DNA of 64,000 bases, from the NCBI GenBank assembly GCA_004556745.1, contig SFFY01000004.1, positions 1 to 64,000 of the forward strand, read 5' to 3'. Made by a program: the position numbers and the translations under genes. Position 1 is the stretch's first letter, and each line of letters begins with the position of its first letter. The DNA comes from Bacteroidales bacterium. Its GTDB lineage: Bacteria; Bacteroidota; Bacteroidia; Bacteroidales; Bacteroidaceae. This document shows, in pieces, positions 24,778 to 32,046 of this stretch. Under the pieces are notes generated by a model. It was given only the letters and a program-made list of their open reading frames with translations, was not told the DNA's origin and made no database searches.

Positions 24778-26796
24778 ATGAAAAAGACATTTCAATTCTT
24801 ATCCCTTGCCATTGCGGCTCTTTGCTTTACCGCATGCGAGGACGTTCCCGCGCCTTTCAATATTTTTTCTGAAGGCGGCGGTCAGGGAGCAAGTTCACAA
24901 CTGCCTTATACGGCAACCTTTGAATCAAGCCTCGGCGACTTTACAACAGAGAATACCGTGGGCGATTTCCCATGGACGTGCCAATACAGCTGTGCGCAAA
25001 TCACTTCTTATATTGACACCGACGGCGACGGCACGAAGGAAAACAATCCCGCAACCAGCTGGCTGATTTCTCCGGCGTTCGACCTTACGGGGGTTGAGGC
25101 TGCGCACGTTTCTTTCGACTATATCCTGCGCTATGCCAACGCCTCCGAACTGGCTACAAACTATCAGGTGCTTGTCAGCAAGGACTACTCCAAAGAAAAC
25201 GGCGTGGCAGCGGCCAACTGGACAGTCCTGCCCCTGGATTTGGTGCAAGGTTCTGACTGGGAAACTTGGACAAATACGGGCAACCTGAACATTCCCGCCG
25301 AGTTCTGCAACACGGCCAACGTGACCGTTGCTCTGCGCTATATTGCACAGGCCAAGGCCGCCACGTGGGAAGTGAAGAACTTTGTGCTCGACCAAGGCGC
25401 AGGCGATAACGGCGGCGGTTCTGGCGAAGAAGGCGGCGTAAAGACGCTTCCTTATTCTGAAGAGTTCAGCACGACGCTTGGAGCGTTCAAGAACTACACA
25501 ACTTCGGGCGAGGGCGCTTGGACGATCGATTACAGCACGGCTAAGGCCACGGGCTATGACAACGCCTCCAAGGTGACCACCGCCGGTACGTACTATCTTG
25601 TCAGTCCTGAAATCTCGCTCGCCGGGCAAACGGCTGTGCATGTGTCTTACGAATATATTATGCGTTACAACAAGGGCGATGAGAACCAGCAGGTATTCAT
25701 TACTGATGCCTTCAATGAGGCAAATCCTGCCGAGGGTTGGACGCTTCTTGTGGGCAAGCATACGGAAGGAACCGACTGGACTACTTTCGCCAAAGAAGAT
25801 GTCGCAATCCCTGCCGCTTATCTCGGCAAAACCATTCGCATTGCTTTCCGCTACAATACAAATGCTGAAAGCGGCTCAACTTGGGAAGTGAAGAACTTTG
25901 CCATTGCTGCCGGTGCAGCCAGCGGCGAGGGCGGCAATACAGGCGGCGGTAGCGAGGGCGTTGCCACGGGTGACGGCACGCTTGCCAATCCCTTCAACTC
26001 TGTGGCCGCAAATGCCTACGTAGCTGCCATGGCTGCCGATGTGGTTTCCGAAAACGACGTTTACATCAAGGGCAAGATTGCTTCTGTTGAAGAGGCTTAC
26101 GGCACTCAATTCGGCAATGGCTCTTTCACTATTTCCGATGACGGCACTGCTGCAAACAGCTTCAAGGTTTGGCGCGCCCTTTACCTCAACAACGAAAAGT
26201 ATCAGGACGGTCAGACGCAGATTAAGGTAGGCGACGAAGTGATTGTCTGCGGTAAGGTAGTGAACTTCAAAGGCAACACACCCGAAACTGCGCAAGGACA
26301 GGCTTATCTCTACTCGCTCGTAAGTTCTGAGGGCGGCAACACCGGCGGCGAAGGCGGCGGCTCGGTGGACAACCCCATTACCAACGACTATATCACCGTT
26401 ACGGCAGCTTCTTTCGGCCTTGAAAACGGAACGGCCGTACCGCAACTGACGCTGAGCGACGGCACAACGCTCTCGTTCGACGGCGGCGGCAACACGAACG
26501 CGCCTAAGTACTATACGGCCGGCACGAATATCCGCATGTACCCCAAGAACACCATGACGGTGAAGGCCAGCAAGAAGATTGCAGCCATTGTGATCAATGT
26601 AGACAAGTACAACGGCACTATCTGCAACGCCAGCGGCGACATCTCTGCCAACCCCGGCAGCGTTTCCACCTCTGAGCAGGTTGTGACGATTAGCAGCGTG
26701 AACGCCACCTCCACGGTCATCACCAACACGTCCACCACAACCAGCACGCCGAGCCAAATCCGCTGGATTTCAATGACGATTTACTACGTAGAATAA
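24778..26796 (+). CDS. Surface lipoprotein with two choice-of-anchor-J-like domains and a DUF6359-like OB-fold
   Basis: 672 residues with lipobox FTAC (Cys20, then EDVPAPF). Two repeats of a jelly-roll, choice-of-anchor-J-like domain occupy about 45-205 and 225-375; both share a core like ...YLVSPEISL... and TWEVKNF. Gly-rich linkers precede a DUF6359-like OB-fold (about 395-515, from GTLANPFNSVAANAYVAA to AQGQAYLYSLVSSEGG) and a Thr/Ser-rich beta C-terminus. It begins 18 bases after the DUF5689 gene. It is probably a surface binding subunit working with the receptor; the ligand is unknown. A 110-bp inverted repeat follows its stop. Confidence 0.82.
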   Translation: MKKTFQFLSLAIAALCFTACEDVPAPFNIFSEGGGQGASSQLPYTATFESSLGDFTTENTVGDFPWTCQYSCAQITSYIDTDGDGTKENNPATSWLISPAFDLTGVEAAHVSFDYILRYANASELATNYQVLVSKDYSKENGVAAANWTVLPLDLVQGSDWETWTNTGNLNIPAEFCNTANVTVALRYIAQAKAATWEVKNFVLDQGAGDNGGGSGEEGGVKTLPYSEEFSTTLGAFKNYTTSGEGAWTIDYSTAKATGYDNASKVTTAGTYYLVSPEISLAGQTAVHVSYEYIMRYNKGDENQQVFITDAFNEANPAEGWTLLVGKHTEGTDWTTFAKEDVAIPAAYLGKTIRIAFRYNTNAESGSTWEVKNFAIAAGAASGEGGNTGGGSEGVATGDGTLANPFNSVAANAYVAAMAADVVSENDVYIKGKIASVEEAYGTQFGNGSFTISDDGTAANSFKVWRALYLNNEKYQDGQTQIKVGDEVIVCGKVVNFKGNTPETAQGQAYLYSLVSSEGGNTGGEGGGSVDNPITNDYITVTAASFGLENGTAVPQLTLSDGTTLSFDGGGNTNAPKYYTAGTNIRMYPKNTMTVKASKKIAAIVINVDKYNGTICNASGDISANPGSVSTSEQVVTISSVNATSTVITNTSTTTSTPSQIRWISMTIYYVE

Positions 26797-26805
26797 TCAG
26801 TGCGT

Positions 26806-26918
26806 TTTAGTAGACGAGTTTACAAGTAAACGAGTAGACGAGACAAGTCACTCGTAGAAATAGTGTATTGCAAAACATACTTGTCTTGTTTACTCGTCTA
26901 CTCGTTTACTTGTTTACT
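26806..26918. repeat. GTAAACGAGTAGACGAG inverted repeat, copy B2
   Basis: Arms 26806-26846 and 26881-26918 carry reiterated GTAAACGAGTAGACGAG-like units in opposite orientation and would form a long hairpin between the lipoprotein and nuclease genes. It is the same family as 10925-11034. Confidence 0.72.
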
Positions 26919-26994
26919 TTAATTGTTCCACACAATATTATATTAAGGCCGTTGTTGCGGTAAATGCGCAGCAACGGTCTTATTTTCCCTAAGA

Positions 26995-27915
26995 ATGAAG
27001 AAAAACCTTTTTATCGTTTCCCTTTGCCTTGCACTCGGTGGCTGTCTCTGCTTTTCCTGCGGCGACGATGATGATAACATTTCCCTTGGCAAAAATCCTG
27101 GCGGCGGAGGTGGCGGCTTGCCCCCAACTTCCGGGAACGCCGTGCTCTCTCGCCTCGAAACCCCGGCCACGAAAAGTGGCAACATTGTTGTTTCGCATTG
27201 GAGCGTCGAAGGCGGCGACAGTGTGATGACTTATTGTCTCGAATATGATCCCGTCAAGCACCATTCCCGTTGGGTGGCATTCCGCTTCGACGGGCGCACC
27301 CGTGCTAACAACGTGTCGCGCAAGAGTTACGACATTCGCCCGCAATACCCCGAAGATCCCAAACTTAACGGGCAGAATGCCATTGAGAACGATGCCAGTT
27401 TCAGCGGCTACGACCACGGGCACCTTTGCGCCTCGGCCGACCGCCTTTATTCCCGCACCGCCAACGATAACACGTTTTACATGACCAACATGTCGCCGCA
27501 AATCGGGCGCTTCAACCAATACTATTGGGTGGTGCTCGAAGGACTGGTGCAGGACCTCGGCAAATCGGGAAAATACGGTGCTAACTTCGCCGACACGCTC
27601 TACGTGGTGAAAGGTGGCACCATCGACAATGAAGACCAAATCCTCGGCTACGCGTGCAGCAGACGCATGCCTGTGCCTAAGTACTACTATATGGCCTTGT
27701 TGCGCGTCAAGAACGGTGCGTACTCCTCCATTGCCTTTTGGCTGGAGCACAAGGATTACGGCACTACTAAGCCCTCTCTTGCTACCATCAAGCAGCATTG
27801 CGTGAGCGTGCAGACGTTGCAGAATTACACCGGCATTGACTTCTTCCACAATCTCCCCGACGTGGTGGAGCAAAAGGTGGAGCAGCAGTGCGACCCCTCA
27901 TCTTGGGGCATGTAA
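26995..27915 (+). CDS. DNA/RNA non-specific endonuclease (NUC1 family), lipoprotein
   Basis: 306 residues. The leader MKKNLFIVSLCLALGGCLCF is followed by a probable lipidated Cys22 and an acidic GDDDD stretch, the pattern of a surface-exported lipoprotein. After a Gly/Pro linker comes the NUC1 beta-beta-alpha-metal domain (about 75-290): YDHGHLCASADR with catalytic H143, TNMSPQ, and the Mg2+-binding N174 in RFNQYYW. The usual DRGH reads DHGH here (His at 141); the general-base His is kept. It cleaves DNA and RNA without sequence preference in known relatives. It completes the nucleic-acid locus begun at 21.1 kb, though a hairpin separates it from the gene before. Confidence 0.9.
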   Translation: MKKNLFIVSLCLALGGCLCFSCGDDDDNISLGKNPGGGGGGLPPTSGNAVLSRLETPATKSGNIVVSHWSVEGGDSVMTYCLEYDPVKHHSRWVAFRFDGRTRANNVSRKSYDIRPQYPEDPKLNGQNAIENDASFSGYDHGHLCASADRLYSRTANDNTFYMTNMSPQIGRFNQYYWVVLEGLVQDLGKSGKYGANFADTLYVVKGGTIDNEDQILGYACSRRMPVPKYYYMALLRVKNGAYSSIAFWLEHKDYGTTKPSLATIKQHCVSVQTLQNYTGIDFFHNLPDVVEQKVEQQCDPSSWGM

Positions 27916-27990
27916 ACGACGCTTTTTACGTTCAAAAAAGCACAAAATCAAAAAAAATGTGCAGCAAAAAGCGTTTTTCCTATATGAAAC

Positions 27991-28022
27991 TTTGTTTATC
28001 TTAGGAATAAACGCTAATTTTG
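27991..28022 (+). promoter_or_regulatory. acpP promoter
   Basis: TTTG at 27991-27994, 20 bases, then TAATTTTG at 28015-28022: a near-consensus Bacteroidota promoter. Predicted start is near 28029, leaving a leader of about 44 bases before acpP. Confidence 0.72.
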
Positions 28023-28072
28023 CACGCAGAAACTCATTTGAAATCAATATTAACCATTCAAACAGAAAGATC

Positions 28073-28306
28073 ATGTCTGATATCGAAGCAAAAGTAAAAG
28101 CTATCATCGTTGACAAACTCAGTGTTGATGAAGCAGACGTTAAGAACGAAGCAAGTTTCGCCAATGACCTCGGCGCAGATTCTCTCGACACCGTAGAACT
28201 TATCATGGAATTCGAAAGAGAGTTCGGCATCTCTATCCCCGACAACGAAGCTGAAAAGATTTCTACCGTCGGCGATGCTATCGCTTACATCGAAGCCAAC
28301 AAGTAA
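28073..28306 (+). CDS. acpP: Acyl carrier protein
   Basis: 77 residues starting MSDIEAKVKAIIVDKLSV. The phosphopantetheine site is S37 in GADSLDTVEL, and the acidic helix II (VELIMEFEREF) used to dock with fatty-acid enzymes is intact. It carries growing acyl chains in type II fatty-acid synthesis in the cytoplasm. The open frame extends upstream to 27836, but that part overlaps the nuclease gene and the promoter, so ATG 28073 is the start. A strong promoter precedes it and a terminator hairpin follows, so acpP can be made at higher level than fabF and rnc, which lie 470 bases on. Confidence 0.97.
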   Translation: MSDIEAKVKAIIVDKLSVDEADVKNEASFANDLGADSLDTVELIMEFEREFGISIPDNEAEKISTVGDAIAYIEANK

Positions 28307-28343
28307 AAAGTTGACGAAGACCTTTTATTTTGAAACCATTTAA

Positions 28344-28386
28344 GAAACTGTAACCTCCCCAAAGGAGGCTACGGTTTCTCTTCGTT
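28344..28386 (+). terminator. acpP terminator
   Basis: GAAACTGTAACCTCC and GGAGGCTACGGTTTC pair around a CCAAA loop (28344-28378), followed by TCTTCGTTTT. It begins about 38 bases past the acpP stop. Confidence 0.82.
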
Positions 28387-28462
28387 TTAGAAACCCCGCT
28401 CATTTTTCTTAAAACATTTGTGTGCGTGGGTGTGTCTGATATCTCCTAAAACGTCTGTTGTA

Positions 28463-28718
28463 GCGGGCTGAAAGCCCAAATGTTGCCCATAGCCCGGGGC
28501 AGCGCCCCGGGTAGAAGATGCAATAAGCAAAACAATCGGCATTTTTGTGCCGCAGCACAAAAATGCCACGCGCGTAAGCGCGTAACCCTTTCTCGTCACA
28601 CGGGGCGTTGCCCCTAATAAAGAAGGTTGCTCTTACAGAGCGCGACACTTTTATCAATGCCGCACCTTCTACCCGGGGCGCTGCCCCGGGCTATGCGCAA
28701 CATCTGGCCTTTCAGGCC
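28463..28718. repeat. Large inverted-repeat element C between acpP and fabF
   Basis: Left arm 28463-28519 and right arm 28666-28718 pair over about 52 bases with few mismatches, including CCCGGGGC-AGCGCCCCGGG. The interior has three more hairpins: GGCATTTTTGTGC/GCACAAAAATGCC (28539-28567), CGCGC/GCGCG and GGGGC/GCCCC. No gene is present. It looks like a non-coding mobile or structural element, and read-through RNA toward fabF would fold strongly. Confidence 0.75.
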
Positions 28719-28777
28719 GCCACAGCCAAAACCTTAGACACACCTCCGTCCACAGAGCAAAAAACATTTCAAGAATT

Positions 28778-30043
28778 ATGGAATTGAAAAGAGTGGTCGT
28801 TACCGGCCTTGGTGCTCTGACACCCGTGGGCAACACGATGCCCGAAACTTGGGAAAACATTAAGAAAGGCGTCAGCGGCGCCGGCCCTATCACACACTTC
28901 GATGCCTCTAAGTTCAAGGCTACCTTCGCCTGCGAGGTGAAGAATTTCAACGCAACTGAGTTCATCGACCGCAAGGAAGCCCGCAAGATGGACCTTTATG
29001 AGCAGTACGCTCTTGTGGCTGCCATGGAAGCCATTAAGGACTGCGGCTGGGATTTGGAGAAGGTGGACAAAAACCGCATCGGCGTCATTCTCGGCGTCGG
29101 CATCGGCGGTATCCACACCTTCGAGGAAGAAGCCGGCAACTACGCCAGAAACGGTGAGGCAATGGGTCCCAAATACAATCCCTTCTTCATACCGAAGATG
29201 ATTGCCGACATCGCCGCCGGACAAATCTCTATCCAGTACGGTTTCCACGGTCCTAACTACACCACGACCTCAGCCTGCGCCTCTTCCACCAACGCCTTTG
29301 CCGATGCCTTCAACCTCATTCGCCTCGGCAAGGCCGACGCCATCGTTACCGGCGGCTCCGAAGCCGCTATCTGGCCTGCCGGCGTGGGCGGTTTCACGGC
29401 TATGCACGCCCTCTCTACGCGCAACGACGACCCCGAGCACGCTTCGCGTCCCTTCTCCGCCAGCCGTGACGGCTTCGTTATGGGTGAGGGTGCCGGTATG
29501 CTTATTCTCGAAGAACTCGAGCACGCCAAGGCACGCGGCGCTAAGATCTACTGCGAAGTAGCCGGCGTGGGCATGTCAGCCGATGCACACCACATCACTG
29601 CTTCCCACCCCGAAGGCCTCGGTGCCAACCTCGTGATGAGCAATGCCCTCGAAGACGCTGGCATGAAGCCCGAAGACATCGACTACATCAACGTTCACGG
29701 CACGTCTACGCCCGTAGGCGACATCTCCGAAGTAAAGGCCATCACCAAACTCTTCGGTGAACACGCCTATAAGCTCAACATCAGCTCCACGAAGTCCATG
29801 ACCGGCCACCTCCTCGGCGCAGCCGGTGCCGTGGAAGCCCTGATTTGCTGCCTCGCCGTGCAGAACGACATCGTGCCGCCTACCATCAACCACGAAGAAG
29901 GCGACAACGACGAAAACATCGACTACAACCTCAACTTTACCTTCAACAAGGCACAGCAGCGCACCGTGCGCGCCGCCCTCAGCAACACCTTTGGCTTTGG
30001 CGGCCACAATGCTTGCTGCATCTTGAAGAAGTACGAGGCGTAA
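28778..30043 (+). CDS. fabF: Beta-ketoacyl-ACP synthase II
   Basis: 421 residues, the normal length. The thiolase-fold active site is complete: C167 in TTSACASS, a His in INVHGTSTPVGD and a His in KSMTGHLLGAAG. It condenses malonyl-ACP with acyl-ACP in the elongation cycle of fatty-acid synthesis. It lies between acpP and rnc, the usual Bacteroidales order, but is separated from acpP by a 470-base gap filled by a terminator and a large hairpin element, so it probably has its own promoter or relies on read-through. Start at ATG 28778 (MELKRVVVTGLGALTP) is standard. Confidence 0.97.
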   Translation: MELKRVVVTGLGALTPVGNTMPETWENIKKGVSGAGPITHFDASKFKATFACEVKNFNATEFIDRKEARKMDLYEQYALVAAMEAIKDCGWDLEKVDKNRIGVILGVGIGGIHTFEEEAGNYARNGEAMGPKYNPFFIPKMIADIAAGQISIQYGFHGPNYTTTSACASSTNAFADAFNLIRLGKADAIVTGGSEAAIWPAGVGGFTAMHALSTRNDDPEHASRPFSASRDGFVMGEGAGMLILEELEHAKARGAKIYCEVAGVGMSADAHHITASHPEGLGANLVMSNALEDAGMKPEDIDYINVHGTSTPVGDISEVKAITKLFGEHAYKLNISSTKSMTGHLLGAAGAVEALICCLAVQNDIVPPTINHEEGDNDENIDYNLNFTFNKAQQRTVRAALSNTFGFGGHNACCILKKYEA

Positions 30044-30140
30044 TATTATTCCTTAGGGGCGCGTTCCTTCCCGTGGAATGCGCCCCTATTTGTATACGTT
30101 TATTTCTATCCTCGCCGCTGCAACGCGGCCCTATCCCTTT

Positions 30141-31412
30141 ATGATTACCAATTTGCTCGACCGGGTGAAGTTCCCCTTCCGTAAGGACAAGGAACTCCTC
30201 TCGGCCCTCCATGATATATTGGGGTTCTATCCCCACAACCTTGAACTCTATCGCGTGGCATTTGCCCACCGCTCCCTCTCTTATCGCAGCAAGGACCGCC
30301 GCAACCAGGAGACCGGCCGCCCGCTCAACAACGAACGCCTCGAATACCTCGGAGATGCCGTGCTTGAAACCGTGGTGAGCGATATTATCTACCACCACTT
30401 CGACCGCCGCCGCGAGGGTTTCCTCACTGCCACGCGCTCGAAGGTCGTGTCCCGCGAAACGCTCAACCGCCTCTCTGAGGAAATGAATATCCTCAAACTG
30501 GTACGGGCCGCGCAAGGCATATCTACCAACCACACCAATATAGGAGGCAATGCCTTCGAAGCCCTCATGGGTGCGATTTACCTCGACCGGGGCTTCCGCT
30601 ACTGCCGCTGGTTCATCGAGAAGCGCGTTATGGGGCGGTTTATCGACCTCGACAAGCTCGCCAACAAGGAAGTAAACTTCAAGAGCAAGCTCCTCGAATG
30701 GAGCCAGAAGAACCGCATCAACACGGCCTTCAATATGGAAGGCGGCACGGGCGGCGAGCGCGTATTCTTCACCACGGTTGTGATTGAAGGCCTGGTGGCA
30801 GGCAAGGGCAAGGGACTTTCCAAGAAAGAGAGTCAGCAGATAGCCGCCAAGGAAGCCCTGACAAAGTTGCGCCGCGAACCCTTGTTCCTCGACAGTGTGT
30901 TCCAGGCCAAGGAACAGCGCACCGCGATGGAAGCGGAAGAAGCCTTTGCGCTGCCGCATATCGATGAGATAGAAGACATCCTCACCAAGGAGCAGGGCAA
31001 GGGCGGCACACCCAAGCGCAACGAGCAGGACGCCCCTGTGCTCGAAACGGCAGCTGATGCTCCCGCCACCTCGGAGTTGAGCGACGGCAACGAGACACCG
31101 GCCGCCAAACCGCGCCGCCGCCGCAGTCGCAGCCGTTCCGCAAAGTCGGTAACCGAGGCGGTGAAAACTGCCCCCGCAGCCGAAGCAGAAGCACAGCAGC
31201 CTGCGCCCGAAACGGAGGCAAAAAAGCCCCAAACTCGCCGTCCGCAGCCGCCGCGCACCGATGAAGACACCGATGCCGCCACGGGCAAGCCGCGCCGTCG
31301 CCGCCGTTCCCGTGCTGCAAAACCAGCCGGCGATGCCGCATCCGCCCAATCGACGGAAGCCGACCGCGAGGCCATTATCCGCGCCGCCGAAGAGGCCGCG
31401 TTTACAGAATAA
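30141..31412 (+). CDS. rnc: Ribonuclease III with long basic/acidic C-terminal tail
   Basis: Start chosen at ATG 30141 (MITNLLDRVKFPFRKDKELL), giving 423 residues; the frame is open to 30078 but the extra residues are not family-like. The RNase III domain (about 15-170) has the signature NNERLEYLGDAVLE (63-76) and the second acidic site NAFEALMGAIYLD. The dsRNA-binding domain is at about 178-243. A tail of about 180 residues follows, Ala/Pro/Glu-rich with runs such as RRRRSRSRS, absent from typical 225-250-residue enzymes. It processes rRNA and other double-stranded RNA. It starts about 100 bases after fabF and the two are probably cotranscribed. Confidence 0.95.
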   Translation: MITNLLDRVKFPFRKDKELLSALHDILGFYPHNLELYRVAFAHRSLSYRSKDRRNQETGRPLNNERLEYLGDAVLETVVSDIIYHHFDRRREGFLTATRSKVVSRETLNRLSEEMNILKLVRAAQGISTNHTNIGGNAFEALMGAIYLDRGFRYCRWFIEKRVMGRFIDLDKLANKEVNFKSKLLEWSQKNRINTAFNMEGGTGGERVFFTTVVIEGLVAGKGKGLSKKESQQIAAKEALTKLRREPLFLDSVFQAKEQRTAMEAEEAFALPHIDEIEDILTKEQGKGGTPKRNEQDAPVLETAADAPATSELSDGNETPAAKPRRRRSRSRSAKSVTEAVKTAPAAEAEAQQPAPETEAKKPQTRRPQPPRTDEDTDAATGKPRRRRRSRAAKPAGDAASAQSTEADREAIIRAAEEAAFTE

Positions 31413-31440
31413 GAAAAGTCCCTTTTAAGGATATACCGCC

Positions 31441-31484
31441 AAAAGTCAGGCAGCAATTTTTTCCTTGCTACCTGACTTTTTTTC
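31441..31484. terminator. Terminator after rnc
   Basis: AAAAGTCAGGCAGCAA pairs with TTGCTACCTGACTTTTTTT around a short T-rich loop. A T-run on the plus strand and an A-run on the other side allow use in both directions. Confidence 0.85.
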
Positions 31485-31526
31485 GTAAATGCGCAAACAT
31501 TTTTTCCTTTCATATAGATAGTTTTT

Positions 31527-31606
31527 GTTACAAAGTTTGTAACACGTATTACAAACTTTGTAACATGTGTTAGAAACTTTGTAACGGCCGTTACAAACTT
31601 TGTAAC
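31527..31606. repeat. Palindrome array P1: four 17-bp sites at 21-bp spacing
   Basis: Four copies of (G/A)TTACAAA(G/C)TTTGTAAC start at 31527, 31548, 31569 and 31590, a period of exactly 21 bp. Unit 3 has one change (GTTAGAAACTTTGTAAC). Left flank ATATAGATAGTTTTT and right flank AACAAACTTTTTCTTAGCAGATA are shared with arrays at 47890 and 63887. It resembles an iteron or operator array, with each site two helical turns apart. Confidence 0.88.
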
Positions 31607-31749
31607 AAACTTTTTCTTAGCAGATAGTGAAAAATATCTGCGTCAGAGTAAAAACTTTCAAGCAGATAGGAACATTTTTAATGCGGATACAAAAAACGCG
31701 GTGCCTGGAAATTTCCAAGCACCGCGTTCGCAATACTAATATTTTCTTT

Positions 31750-32030
31750 GTTGGTTGACTTAAGTGTTAAGTGCCTGGAAGGCACTACGGAGCGTAGCGA
31801 CGGTAACCGGGGACGAAGTCCTCGGATAGGCTATGCAAGGACGATGTGCCTGGAAGGCACTACGCCACAGGACAGGCACTAAGAACATCGCCACAGGCGT
31901 ACTGCCTTCCAGGCAGAACGTTTACGATTGCCTTCACCGAGGACTTCGTCCCCGGTTACTATCGCTTCGCTCTGTACTGCCTTCCAGGCAGTTAATACCT
32001 TTGTCATAATGTTTTCTAATTCAACCAACC
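31750..32030. repeat. TIR element A3, large nested hairpin
   Basis: Close copy of 13531-13815: TGTTGGTTGACTTAAG at the left, CTAATTCAACCAAC at the right, and long arms starting GTGCCTGGAAGGCACTACGG and ending CCGTACTGCC-type inverse (here CTGTACTGCCTTCCAGGCAG). Arm mismatches are partly compensated, as expected if the folded form matters or the copies diverged recently. Confidence 0.82.
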
Positions 32031-32046
32031 CGTTGAAAATCTACCT

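Noticed and set aside
27836..28072. N-terminal extension of acyl carrier protein
   Set aside because: It overlaps the nuclease gene and the acpP promoter; the family starts at MSDIEAKVK.
28387..28657. Two 70-82-residue frames between acpP and fabF
   Set aside because: They fall inside the inverted-repeat element and have no start context or similarity.
31527..31606. CRISPR array
   Set aside because: The units are palindromes separated by only 4 bases; there are no spacers of 25-40 bases and no cas genes.
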